DNA from: Vibrio sp. 14G-20 | Lineage (GTDB): Bacteria; Pseudomonadota; Gammaproteobacteria; Enterobacterales; Vibrionaceae | Assembly: GCF_026241515.1 (NCBI RefSeq) | Contig: NZ_JAPHPW010000021.1 | Coordinates: 1 to 64,000 of the forward strand | DNA length: 64,000 nucleotides | Direction: 5' to 3' | In this document: one piece after another, positions 51,591 to 60,234 of the stretch | Layout: each line of letters begins with the position of its first letter | Numbering within the stretch: the stretch's first letter is position 1 | Notes under the pieces: generated by a model | Told to the model about the DNA's origin: nothing | The model's database searches: none | Seen by the model: only the letters and a program-made list of their open reading frames with translations | Made by a program: the position numbers and the translations under genes

Positions 51591-52280
51591 ATGAAACCTA
51601 CTATTTTAGCCGTTGTTATCGGCATGACTGTTTCTACAAATGTTCTAGCTAACGAAGAATTCCGCTCTCATGGTGCACACGTACACGGTCAAGTTGAAGT
51701 AAACATCGCGCAAGATGGGCAAGAACTGCTTGTTGAAGTGACCGCTCCCGGCGCGGATGTGGTTGGCTTTGAACATGCTCCAGAAACAGCAGAACAAAAG
51801 AAAGTGTTTGAGCAGGCTATCGCACAATTAAACAAGCCAGAAGAGCTGTTTAGTTTTAACAATGCGAGTTGTACTCTGAAGTTCAAGTCAGTGGCGAACA
51901 CCTTAGAAGGCGACCATGAAGGCCATGATCATGCGGAACACGGTCATGACGAGCACAAAGACCATGACCACGCTGAACACGATCATGATGACCACAAAGG
52001 CCATGACCATGCTGAACACGATCATGACGACCACAAAGACCATGACCATGCTGAGCACGATCATGATGACCACAAAGACCATGACCATGCTGAAGGTGGC
52101 CACGGTGAATTCACGGTTGAGTACCATTACCAATGTTCAGACGTTGCTCAGCTAGACACAGTTAGCACTCAATGGTTCTCTAAGTTCAGTAATACAGAAA
52201 AAATGACTGTTAACTTGCTAACAGACACAGCTCAGGTACAAGAAGTGCTTAACGCAGAGCGTATTAGTTTCCGATTCTAA
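51591..52280 (+). CDS. zrgA: ZrgA-family zinc uptake protein (DUF2796)
   Basis: A periplasmic zinc-binding protein of 229 residues. It has a signal peptide ending ...TNVLA, an N-terminal domain starting FRSHGAHVHGQVEVNIAQDG, a histidine/aspartate-rich linker (about 105-170), and a C-terminal domain with FTVEYHYQCSDVAQLDT. The linker is four 13-residue repeats of the type DHDHAEHDHDDHK plus a partial fifth. In V. cholerae the related protein belongs to the Zur-regulated ZrgABCDE zinc import system. An ABC ATPase, permease and DUF3299 protein follow. Confidence 0.92.
   Translation: MKPTILAVVIGMTVSTNVLANEEFRSHGAHVHGQVEVNIAQDGQELLVEVTAPGADVVGFEHAPETAEQKKVFEQAIAQLNKPEELFSFNNASCTLKFKSVANTLEGDHEGHDHAEHGHDEHKDHDHAEHDHDDHKGHDHAEHDHDDHKDHDHAEHDHDDHKDHDHAEGGHGEFTVEYHYQCSDVAQLDTVSTQWFSKFSNTEKMTVNLLTDTAQVQEVLNAERISFRF
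51921..52094 (+). repeat. 39-bp tandem repeats encoding the zinc-binding linker of ZrgA
   Basis: Four 39-bp units start at 51921, 51960, 51999 and 52038, with an 18-bp partial fifth at 52077. Differences are mostly synonymous or conservative. Each unit encodes 13 residues with five or six histidines. Such arrays change copy number readily by slippage or recombination, and 39 bp keeps the frame. Confidence 0.92.
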
Positions 52281-52310
52281 TCACTCCTAGGTCGGATTAA
52301 ACGTAAAATA

Positions 52311-52344
52311 AACAGCCAGGTAAGTCATCACTTACTTGGTTGTT
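52311..52344 (+). other. Stable hairpin between zrgA and the ABC ATPase gene
   Basis: A 15-bp stem (two G-T pairs) of AACAGCCAGGTAAGT with ACTTACTTGGTTGTT closes on a CATC loop. There is no T run after it, so an mRNA processing or stabilising role is more likely than termination. Confidence 0.6.
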
Positions 52345-52421
52345 CAAATCGGTGTGTTCTGGGGAATTTATGTTTCAAATAGCTGTCCAGTAGATACACC
52401 GCTTTAATTATTGGAGCTAAT

Positions 52422-53138
52422 ATGCCTTCTGACAGTTCATCACTTGTGGTCAAACTCGAAAATATCAGCTTTCGTTGGAAGCCTGAATTACCACCAACGC
52501 TAGAGATCCCCTCTCTGTACATCCAAGCCCAAGAGCACCTTTTTATTAAAGGGCCAAGTGGATGTGGAAAATCAACATTGTTAGGGCTACTGACAGGAAT
52601 CAACCAAGCCGAGCAAGGAGAAGTCTCTATCCTTGATCAAGACCTTACTCAGCTTACACCTCGTCAAAGAGATAAATTCAGAGCAGATCATATTGGTTAT
52701 ATTTTCCAACAATTTAACCTGCTTCCTTATCTATCAGTTATCGATAACGTGACGCTTCCTTGCCTGTTTTCACAGATTCGTAAACAGCAAGTCGCTGAAA
52801 GCCAGAAAAGCTTACAAGAGACGGCTCGAGAGTTGTTACTCCGATTAAAGCTACCTCAAACCTTGATGGACAAGCCTGTTACCGAGTTGAGCATTGGTCA
52901 ACAACAACGTGTAGCCGCAGCCCGTGCCCTAATCGGCCAGCCCAAAATCATCATTGCAGATGAACCAACATCCGCATTGGATCATGACAACCGAGAAGCC
53001 TTTATCGAACTGTTGTTAGAACAAGCTAACCAGGCAGGTTCTACTCTTATCTTTGTTAGCCATGATCCCACACTAGAAAAGTTGTTCACTCGAACCATAG
53101 ATTTAAAAACCGTTAATCAAGCTAAGGTTGTCGTATGA
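52422..53138 (+). CDS. ABC transporter ATP-binding protein of the zinc locus
   Basis: The 238-residue ATPase is of the MacB/LolD type. Walker A is GPSGCGKSTLLG (about 45-56), the Q loop FQQFNLLPYLS, the signature LSIGQQQRVAAARAL (about 163-177), and Walker B IIIADEPTSALDHDN. It overlaps the permease gene by 4 bases. Position downstream of zrgA corresponds to the ATPase of the V. cholerae zrg operon (zrgB by that order; letter assignment is inference). MacB/LolD-type ATPases power mechanotransmission or extraction, not classical import, which is notable for a zinc system. Confidence 0.85.
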   Translation: MPSDSSSLVVKLENISFRWKPELPPTLEIPSLYIQAQEHLFIKGPSGCGKSTLLGLLTGINQAEQGEVSILDQDLTQLTPRQRDKFRADHIGYIFQQFNLLPYLSVIDNVTLPCLFSQIRKQQVAESQKSLQETARELLLRLKLPQTLMDKPVTELSIGQQQRVAAARALIGQPKIIIADEPTSALDHDNREAFIELLLEQANQAGSTLIFVSHDPTLEKLFTRTIDLKTVNQAKVVV

Positions 53139-54394
53139 AAGTAATTACTCACTTAGCCCTAAAAAGCGTACTCAACCGCAAAGCGACCGCCATCCTTACC
53201 ATTCTCACGGTTGCTGTATCCATCATTCTCTTGCTCGGCGTAGAGCGCGTTAGAACCGAAGCAAAAAGCAGTTTCGCCAATACGATTTCAGGTACTGACC
53301 TTATCGTTGGAGGCCGTTCTGGTCAGGTAAACCTTCTGCTTTACTCAGTATTCAGAATCGGTAATGCGACCAACAACATCGACTGGAAAAGCTACCAAGA
53401 ATTTAGCCAGCACAACGCTGTAAAGTGGGCGATACCAATCTCACTGGGTGATTCACACAAAGGCTTCCGCGTGATGGGTACAAATCATAGTTACTTTGAA
53501 AACTATCGCTATGGAAGTAAGCAATTACTTACTTTCCAACAAGGTAAAGAATTTGAACAGCTATTTGATGTAGTGATTGGTGCCGATGTCGCGAAGAAGT
53601 TGAACTATACGATTGGTGACCAAATCATTCTTGCGCACGGTATCAGTGATGTTGCGTTTAGCCGTCACGATAATCTGCCCTTCAAGATCGTGGGAATACT
53701 GGCACCAACCGGAACACCAGTAGACAAAACCGTACACGTATCGCTAGAGGCAATCGAAGCGATTCACGTTGGCTGGGAATCAGGTGCCAACTTAGGTCAC
53801 ACGCCGGATGCTGAAACGCTCAAGACCTACGATTTCCAACCTAAACAGATTACTGCGATGATGGTTGGCCTTAACTCGAAAATCCAAACCTTCGCACTGC
53901 AACGAGAAATCAATAACTACCGCCAAGAGCCGTTGAGCGCCATTATGCCGGGCATTGCGCTTCACGAATTGTGGGGAATGATGGCTGTAGCAGAACAAGC
54001 ACTGTTAATTGTTTCAGGGTTTGTTGTTGTCGCCGGTTTATTGGGCATGCTCAGTAGCCTACTCACTAGTTTGCAAGAAAGGCGTCGAGAGATGGCTATC
54101 CTACGTGCGATGGGCGCAAGACCTCGTCATGTGTTTGGTTTGCTAATTAGTGAAGCCAGTGCACTGACCTTCCTCGGTATCACATTGGGTGTTGCCGTGT
54201 TGTTTGCTCTGATCGCAGTAGTTGCTCCTATTGTGCAACAAAGCTATGGTATCAACATATCGATATCCGCAATCACACCTCATGAGTGGAAACTGCTTAT
54301 GTTGGTGCAAGTTGCCGGAATCATTATCGGCTTTATTCCCGCTTTCAGGGCTTACCGTCAGTCATTGTCTGATGGCATGACTATTCGAATCTAA
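53135..54394 (+). CDS. FtsX/MacB-type ABC permease of the zinc locus
   Basis: A 419-residue permease with one N-terminal membrane helix (about 15-37), a large periplasmic domain (about 40-285, MacB_PCD-like) and three C-terminal helices (about 290-315, 345-370, 385-405). SLQERRREMAILRAMGARPRHVFGLL is the FtsX coupling-loop signature. This is the type VII ABC fold shared with LolCDE, MacB and FtsEX. It pairs with the preceding ATPase. A role in zinc uptake is inferred from the Zur box and zrgA. Confidence 0.85.
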   Translation: MKVITHLALKSVLNRKATAILTILTVAVSIILLLGVERVRTEAKSSFANTISGTDLIVGGRSGQVNLLLYSVFRIGNATNNIDWKSYQEFSQHNAVKWAIPISLGDSHKGFRVMGTNHSYFENYRYGSKQLLTFQQGKEFEQLFDVVIGADVAKKLNYTIGDQIILAHGISDVAFSRHDNLPFKIVGILAPTGTPVDKTVHVSLEAIEAIHVGWESGANLGHTPDAETLKTYDFQPKQITAMMVGLNSKIQTFALQREINNYRQEPLSAIMPGIALHELWGMMAVAEQALLIVSGFVVVAGLLGMLSSLLTSLQERRREMAILRAMGARPRHVFGLLISEASALTFLGITLGVAVLFALIAVVAPIVQQSYGINISISAITPHEWKLLMLVQVAGIIIGFIPAFRAYRQSLSDGMTIRI

Positions 54395-54408
54395 AATAGG
54401 AACCTACG

Positions 54409-54924
54409 ATGCAACGCAAATTCCTACTGATACTTGGGTTACTTATGTTCCCATTTATCAGCACAGCTCACGCTGACACCACTCAGACTGACGAATCGGT
54501 ATTAACACTCGATTGGATTGACTTAATTCCAGAATCGGAACGAGCACAACTAGATTCATTTGGCATGCCGATGGTTAACCACGACAGTATGGACAAACCT
54601 CAACAATCGACACTTGGCGCTGTTCGTCCGGAGTTGAATGGCAGCACAGTTAAGATCCCAGGCTTTGTGATTCCATTGGAAGGCGATGAGAACATGATCA
54701 CGGAGTTTCTGTTGGTGCCTTACTTTGGCGCATGTATCCACGTGCCACCGCCGCCACCGAACCAAATCATCTATGTGAAGTTCCCTAAAGGTGCACCGAT
54801 CCAGCAGTTATGGGATGTGATCTATTTAGTTGGTACACTGAAAACGGAATCAATAAGCCACGACTTGGCGCAAACTGGTTATCTTATTGAAGGTACTGCA
54901 ATAGAAGAATATGACGACATGTAG
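54409..54924 (+). CDS. DUF3299 periplasmic protein of the zinc locus
   Basis: The 171-residue protein has a signal peptide ending ...FISTAHA and a DUF3299 domain with VKIPGFVIPLEGDENMITEFLLVPYFGACIHVPPPPPNQII, whose cysteine-histidine-proline stretch (CIHVPPPPP) is the hallmark of the family and may bind metal. It ends the zinc operon, 14 bp after the permease. Function is unknown; contact with the transporter or zinc delivery is a guess from context. Confidence 0.85.
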   Translation: MQRKFLLILGLLMFPFISTAHADTTQTDESVLTLDWIDLIPESERAQLDSFGMPMVNHDSMDKPQQSTLGAVRPELNGSTVKIPGFVIPLEGDENMITEFLLVPYFGACIHVPPPPPNQIIYVKFPKGAPIQQLWDVIYLVGTLKTESISHDLAQTGYLIEGTAIEEYDDM

Positions 54925-55275
54925 TCATTAGAAGGGTGGCTCAAGGATGAGCTGCCGTCACTGAACAAAAGATATTATTCAATAACAGTTTAATAACGAT
55001 AATTTTCTTCTAAATTACGCGATGTAATTAGATAAGTAAGCTAGAACGGCGACATAAGTCGCGAGTAATAACCCTATACTAAGCTGTTTCTTCAGCTTGT
55101 TATCATTGACTTGATTCATAACCCCTCCCTGAGAACTACAACAAATTTAACATTTTATTATCATCAGCAAAAGTAAAATTTTGTTGAAACCTTCAACTCT
55201 GCACGCAAAATCTAGCCACCAATAAGATAAAGAGTTACATTTTAGACAGTTAAGTCGTCTCCTAACGGTACTCTT
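54925..55275. other. Intergenic region with one small gene on the minus strand
   Basis: This 351-bp gap contains a 34-codon membrane-peptide frame (55015-55119) with a strong ribosome site and otherwise A/T-rich sequence, probably including the promoter of the TIGR03899 gene. No clear terminator follows the DUF3299 gene. Confidence 0.6.
55015..55119 (-). CDS. Putative 34-residue single-span membrane peptide
   Basis: An ATG preceded by AGGGAGGGGTT, one of the best ribosome sites in the window, opens a 34-codon frame. The peptide begins MNQVNDNKLKKQ, then a hydrophobic span of about 18 residues (SIGLLLATYVAVLAYLSNYI), and ends in alanine. A positively charged cytosolic start followed by a single helix is typical of small regulatory inner-membrane peptides. 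I recognise no family. It lies opposite the zinc operon end. Confidence 0.6.
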   Translation of the reverse strand: MNQVNDNKLKKQLSIGLLLATYVAVLAYLSNYIA

Positions 55276-56184
55276 ATGTCAGAAACCAAACAGCCAGTGA
55301 TCATTGAGCATGCTAGCGATACACAGCACAAGCATGAGAAAAAGCCTCATATTGCCGACAGTGCTAGCAGGATGCTGCACATCGCACAAAGCTTCGGCCT
55401 CGATTCCTTAATTAGTCATAGTGCAAAGCCAAACGATAAAGCTGAGAGTACCCTTATCGAACGGGCACTATTACGAGAGAAAAAACGTAGAGAGCTTCGC
55501 CAAAAGAACCTAGAACAAATTCTGAAATTGGCACACACTTCATGTAAAGATGAAGCGGCTGGAGATCCTGATCAGGACTGGCTATACCGTTTCTTCGATA
55601 TGGCACAAGAGATCCACAATACATCGATGCAGAGGCTATGGGCTCAAGTACTGAAACGAGAAGTCACCAACCCAGGCTCGACGTCAATGAAGGCACTTCA
55701 GATCTTAAAAGACATGACACCAAAAGAAGCGCTCACCCTACAAAGAGCGGCTTCATTGGGTTGTAGCTTTGGTAGCGATAACAGCAGAAAGCTCTTACTC
55801 GGCTTTAAATCTCATGCTGGGTTATTCAGCTTTAGCAAAAGGGACACCACTAACACCATCAACCTTGGTGGGTACAACTTGCCCTACTCTAGCCTGCTCC
55901 ACTTGATAGAGCTCGGGATTATTCTGGGCACAGAATTAGAATCAGGAGAGATTGATTTCGATCCAGCCCTGCACTTAACCTATCAAGGTAAGAGCATGTC
56001 ACTGGCGCCTATTTCAAAAGGGGTCAAGCTGGTTTACTACCGATTCAGTCCAACCGGTAACGAGCTGTGCACCTTACTTGGCAACAAACCCAACATACAG
56101 TATTACGACCAACTGATTGCACTATTGAGCCAGAAATTCACGGTTCAGACAGAAGTGAAAAGCAGCGTGAATTACACCGTCTAG
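55276..56184 (+). CDS. TIGR03899 family protein (DUF2806-like core)
   Basis: The 302-residue protein matches the TIGR03899 family of Vibrio and relatives. The middle (about 92-150) has DPDQDWLYRFFDMAQEIHNTSMQRLWAQVLKREVTNPGSTSMKALQIL, a DUF2806-type block also seen in phage and mobile-element proteins. The N-terminus is polar with many charged residues; the C-terminal region contains a winged-helix-like LLHLIELGII segment. No signal peptide or membrane segment is present. It stands alone. I do not know its function. Confidence 0.8.
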   Translation: MSETKQPVIIEHASDTQHKHEKKPHIADSASRMLHIAQSFGLDSLISHSAKPNDKAESTLIERALLREKKRRELRQKNLEQILKLAHTSCKDEAAGDPDQDWLYRFFDMAQEIHNTSMQRLWAQVLKREVTNPGSTSMKALQILKDMTPKEALTLQRAASLGCSFGSDNSRKLLLGFKSHAGLFSFSKRDTTNTINLGGYNLPYSSLLHLIELGIILGTELESGEIDFDPALHLTYQGKSMSLAPISKGVKLVYYRFSPTGNELCTLLGNKPNIQYYDQLIALLSQKFTVQTEVKSSVNYTV

Positions 56185-56280
56185 GCACTCAATAGTGCAA
56201 AGAATAAACGGTGTAAAGAGTGAAGAATATTGAGAGGAATAAAGAGAATCTAGAGGATAGGTTTCTTGTCTCGGTAAACC

Positions 56281-56334
56281 AAGGCTGTACTACTTATCAG
56301 TTATGAACAAATCGATAAGCAAGTGGACAGCCTT
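56281..56334. other. Long imperfect inverted repeat between the TIGR03899 gene and cysC
   Basis: Three nested stems fold over 54 bases: AAGGCTGT with ACAGCCTT, ACT with AGT, and CTTATC with GATAAG, a total of 17 pairs. There is no T tract on either strand. It lies 17 bases after the cysC stop on that strand, so it may protect or end the cys transcript. Confidence 0.5.
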
Positions 56335-56350
56335 AGTCATACCAGCGATC

Positions 56351-56971
56351 TCAATTGGCTAAAATATTACGCTTCTCTAAAGCATCAATACACAATTCGA
56401 CCAATTCATCGAGTGTCTTCTCACCTGCGGGTAAATCAATCTCAGGATTCTGAGGCGCTTCGTACACTGAACTAATACCTGTAAAGTTCGGTATCTCTCC
56501 GGCACGTGCTTTCTTATACAGACCTTTAGGGTCACGCTGTTCGCAAACCTCAAGTGGTGTATTAACAAACACCTCTAGAAACTCACCTTCAGGCAATAAA
56601 TCACGCACCAACTGTCTCTCCGCTTGATGTGGCGAAATAAACGCAGACAACACGATCAAACCTGCGTCCGCCATCAATTTAGCCAACTCACCAATACGAC
56701 GAATATTCTCTCGACGGTCTTGCTCAGAGAAACCAAGATCGCTACATAATCCGTGACGAACATTATCGCCATCCAATAAATAAGTATGGTAACCAAGCTG
56801 TGCTAAGCGGTTTTCTAATGCTCCAGCGACTGTCGACTTCCCAGAACCAGATAATCCCGTGAACCAGAGCACGGCTGGCTTTTGTGATTTCAGATCAGAG
56901 CGGAATGTTTTATCAATCGAGTGTTGATGCCACACAACATTCTCATCTTTTGGTTTGAGTACTGCGGTCAT
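56351..56971 (-). CDS. cysC: Adenylylsulfate kinase
   Basis: CysC phosphorylates APS to PAPS in assimilatory sulfate reduction. The 206-residue kinase has the P-loop LSGSGKSTVAG (about 40-50), LLDGDNVRHGLC, the AFISPHQAERQ segment and the GLYKKARAGEIPNFTGI lid. It is last in the cysD-cysN-transporter-cysC operon. Confidence 0.97.
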   Translation of the reverse strand: MTAVLKPKDENVVWHQHSIDKTFRSDLKSQKPAVLWFTGLSGSGKSTVAGALENRLAQLGYHTYLLDGDNVRHGLCSDLGFSEQDRRENIRRIGELAKLMADAGLIVLSAFISPHQAERQLVRDLLPEGEFLEVFVNTPLEVCEQRDPKGLYKKARAGEIPNFTGISSVYEAPQNPEIDLPAGEKTLDELVELCIDALEKRNILAN

Positions 56972-56995
56972 AATTAGTCCTTTAAATAAACAGCA

Positions 56996-58720
56996 TTAAA
57001 ATGGGAAAAAATAAGGAATTAGGGTCAATACCAAGCCCGAATAGACAATCGAGATTGGAATACCAATGCGCAAATAATCCGTAATATGATAATTACCTAC
57101 GCTATATACGAGTAAATTGGTTTGGTAACCATAGGGAGAGATAAAGCTAGCACTGGCGCCAAACAACACCGCCATGATAAATGGCATAGGGTCAACGCCA
57201 TAGCCGATAGCCATGCTGTAGCCAATTGGGAACGAGAGTGCTGCGGCCGCATTATTAGTAACAAGCTCAGTCAGAACCAAGGTCATGAAATAGGTCGCAA
57301 CTAACGCACCGAACACACCCCAGCCATTAAAGGCTTCCATAAACATCAGCCCCATACGCTCAGACAAACCCGATGAAATCATCAGTTGAGCAATAGAAAG
57401 TGCAGAGCCAACGATCACCACAATATCAACCGGAAAACGGCGACGAAGCTCACCAAGTTGCACTACGCCAAAGGCCACCAGCAGCAGTAAGAAACCAGCC
57501 AGCCCTTTGATAATCGGCACGGCTTCAGCAAGGGCCAAACCAATCACACTAGCAAAACCGAGCAATACAAACGTCGATTTATCCGCATCAAGCTTGGCAC
57601 TCGAGTCCAAGTCATTCATCAACACAAACTCTTTGTTGTGTTGCTGGCGCTGTTCTTCAAAGCGTTTGCCTGGAACCAAAATCAAGGTATCACCAGCGGT
57701 TAGTGTGATGTTCCCAAGGCCACCTTCGAGGCGTTCATGACCACGACGAATAGCGACCACAACCGCATCGAAACGATCTCTGAACTGGCTAGTTTTCAGG
57801 GTTTTGTTACAGAAGCTTGCTGACGAACTCACCACCACTTCAACAAAGCTCTGGCCATTAAGGTGGTGCTGACCAAACAGAGTTAGTCCTTGAATTTCTT
57901 GCAGTGTCGCCACACTCTCGACATCGCCACAAAACAGTAATCGGTCTCGAGCTTGGAGTATGAAGTCAGGGTCTATAGACGCGGTTGTTTTACCGTCTCT
58001 AATCACTTCTGCTAAGAACAGTTTTCTCAATGCTCTGAGGTTATTCTCGCTCACACTGCGGCCAACTAACGGTGAACCGGGTTCAACTCTGGCTTCTAGA
58101 AAGTAAGGCAGATCGTCCTGCGAGCCGTCATCGTAGCTTGGCAAGAAGTAGCTCAGAGGGATAAGGATCAACACACCACCCACTAAGACGGCTAAACCGA
58201 TCAATGTTGGTGTGAAAAAGTTTAAGCTCGGCAATCCTGCATCTTCAACAAAGCTATTAATGATCAAATTGGTTGAGGTGCCGATCAATGTCAGCGTACC
58301 ACCTAAAATGGCAGCGTATGACAGAGGGATAAGTAACTTAGATGGCGCGTGTTGTTGATTACGTTTGATCGCTCCGATCAAAGAGACAACCACCGCCGTG
58401 TTATTGGTAAAAGAAGAAAGTAGCGCTGTGGAAATACCCAACTTCGCAACCACGGTACCTAGCCTACCTTCAGAGATATTGCGGCTAACCCAGCTGATTA
58501 AGCGAGTTTTCTCCAACGCACTTGATGCGAGGATCAGTAGAATTAAAGTCAGTAACGAGGAGTTAGTGAAGTTATTAGCCAAGCTCGACAAGTCGATCAT
58601 GCCAGCCATAAAAGCAATAAACGCCGCGCCAGCAAAGATAAAGCTTGGCTTAATACGGGTAACGAGCAGGCAAGTAATAATGCCGAGCAAAATCGCTAAT
58701 ACAAATCCTTGTTGCCACAT
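56996..58720 (-). CDS. SLC13-family permease with TrkA-C domains, probable sulfate transporter
   Basis: The 574-residue protein has an N-terminal set of membrane helices (about 1-190), two cytosolic RCK_C (TrkA-C) domains (about 205-375, with VGRSVSENNLRALRKLFLAEV and ITLTAGDTLILVPG), and a second helix set (about 385-574). SLC13/DASS motifs are FTNNTAVVVSLIG and LTELVTNNAAAALSFPI, where the SNT-type signature binds sodium and substrate. The location between cysN and cysC points to sulfate import, as for the SLC13-RCK transporters of algae and cyanobacteria. It might replace or supplement an ABC sulfate importer. Confidence 0.85.
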   Translation of the reverse strand: MWQQGFVLAILLGIITCLLVTRIKPSFIFAGAAFIAFMAGMIDLSSLANNFTNSSLLTLILLILASSALEKTRLISWVSRNISEGRLGTVVAKLGISTALLSSFTNNTAVVVSLIGAIKRNQQHAPSKLLIPLSYAAILGGTLTLIGTSTNLIINSFVEDAGLPSLNFFTPTLIGLAVLVGGVLILIPLSYFLPSYDDGSQDDLPYFLEARVEPGSPLVGRSVSENNLRALRKLFLAEVIRDGKTTASIDPDFILQARDRLLFCGDVESVATLQEIQGLTLFGQHHLNGQSFVEVVVSSSASFCNKTLKTSQFRDRFDAVVVAIRRGHERLEGGLGNITLTAGDTLILVPGKRFEEQRQQHNKEFVLMNDLDSSAKLDADKSTFVLLGFASVIGLALAEAVPIIKGLAGFLLLLVAFGVVQLGELRRRFPVDIVVIVGSALSIAQLMISSGLSERMGLMFMEAFNGWGVFGALVATYFMTLVLTELVTNNAAAALSFPIGYSMAIGYGVDPMPFIMAVLFGASASFISPYGYQTNLLVYSVGNYHITDYLRIGIPISIVYSGLVLTLIPYFFPF

Positions 58721-58785
58721 ATACCCGTCCTTTATGGCGGAAACGATGGGTTTCCGCCTGATTCAATAAGCTGTTACTTGGTCGT

Positions 58786-60216
58786 TTATGACTTCAGTAA
58801 TTGGCTTAGATCTTTGGCATCCCAATGAGGGAAATGCTTACGAACCAGAGCGTTGAACTCAAGTTCAAATGCAGAGATGTTACCGACTTGCTGTTCAACA
58901 GAGTCCAAACGGTCTCGAATCAAACCAGCACCAACCGTCACGTTGGTTAGACGGTCGATAACGATGAAACCACCGGTATCCGCACTCTCACGGTATTTAT
59001 CCAATGCGACAGTCTCGTTCAAAGACCATTCACACAAGCCAATACCATTCAGTGGTAACTCATCGACAGCGTGGGTCGACAGGTTGTTGATGTCATATTG
59101 GTGGCGAACCGTTTCAACCTGACCGACGGTTTTCTTGCCTGCGATTTTGATGTCGTAAGCTTTACCCGGTTGCAGTGGTTGTTCTGTCATCCACACGATG
59201 TCTGCCAATACGTGGTTAGTGGATTCAATTTGCGCGTTTTCCAACACAATCAAATCACCACGGCTGATATCGATTTCATCTTCAAGGGTCAGCGTTACCG
59301 CCAAGCCCGCTTGTGCTGATTCAAGTTCACCATCAAAGGTCACAATGCTTGCCACCTTAGAGGTTTTACCTGAAGGCAACGCCTTGATTTCATCACCCAC
59401 GCTGACACGACCAGAAGCTACTGTGCCGGCAAAGCCTCGGAAATCTAGGTTAGGACGATTGACGTACTGCACTGGGAAACGGAATTCACCCGCAGAGCGT
59501 TTTTGGTCAATGTCTACGTTCTCTAGTACTTCTAATAGCGATGGACCTTCGAACCATGCAAGCTCTTTACTTGGTGCAGCAACGTTAATGCCTTCAAGTG
59601 CCGAAACAGGCAGGATCTGAATATTAGTCTCACCCTCTAGGTTTTCAGCAAACTCTAGGTACTGATCGCGAATCTCCTCAAAACGATCTTGCGAGTACTC
59701 GACGAGATCCATCTTGTTGACTGCGACGATGAAATGCTTCAAACCAAGCAGGTTAGAAATAAACGAGTGACGACGTGTTTGATCCAGTACGCCCTTACGA
59801 GCATCAATCAAGATCACAGCCAGATCACACGTTGAAGCGCCTGTTGCCATGTTACGCGTGTACTGCTCATGCCCTGGGGTATCAGCAATAATGAATTTAC
59901 GCTTTTGAGTCGAGAAATAACGATAAGCTACATCGATCGTAATCCCTTGCTCACGCTCAGCCTGTAAACCATCAACAAGCAGTGCCAAATCAGGCTTCTC
60001 ACCTGTCGTACCCACTCGTTGGCTATCCGAGTGAACCGCGGCTAGCTGATCTTCATAAATCTGTTTTGTATCATGGAGCAAGCGACCGATTAACGTACTT
60101 TTACCGTCATCTACTGAGCCACAAGTTAAAAATCTAAGCATAGATTTATGCTGATGCTGACTTAGATAACCTTCAATCCCTAGTTCAGCCAATTCGGCTT
60201 CTACTGCACTATTCAT
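58786..60216 (-). CDS. cysN: Sulfate adenylyltransferase subunit 1
   Basis: CysN is the GTPase that drives APS formation by CysD. The 476-residue protein is EF-Tu-like: P-loop GSVDDGKSTLIGRLLHD (about 33-49), DTPGHEQYTRNM (about 112-123), NKMD (about 168-171), then two beta-barrel domains. No CysC fusion is present; the kinase is separate. It starts 18 bases after cysD. Confidence 0.98.
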   Translation of the reverse strand: MNSAVEAELAELGIEGYLSQHQHKSMLRFLTCGSVDDGKSTLIGRLLHDTKQIYEDQLAAVHSDSQRVGTTGEKPDLALLVDGLQAEREQGITIDVAYRYFSTQKRKFIIADTPGHEQYTRNMATGASTCDLAVILIDARKGVLDQTRRHSFISNLLGLKHFIVAVNKMDLVEYSQDRFEEIRDQYLEFAENLEGETNIQILPVSALEGINVAAPSKELAWFEGPSLLEVLENVDIDQKRSAGEFRFPVQYVNRPNLDFRGFAGTVASGRVSVGDEIKALPSGKTSKVASIVTFDGELESAQAGLAVTLTLEDEIDISRGDLIVLENAQIESTNHVLADIVWMTEQPLQPGKAYDIKIAGKKTVGQVETVRHQYDINNLSTHAVDELPLNGIGLCEWSLNETVALDKYRESADTGGFIVIDRLTNVTVGAGLIRDRLDSVEQQVGNISAFELEFNALVRKHFPHWDAKDLSQLLKS

Positions 60217-60234
60217 TTTTCTTTCCTTAGATTC

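Noticed and set aside
51903..52155. Repetitive frames rich in Met, Val, Thr and Lys on both strands of the zrgA linker
   Set aside because: They are alternative readings of the 39-bp repeats; zrgA in its own frame explains the sequence.
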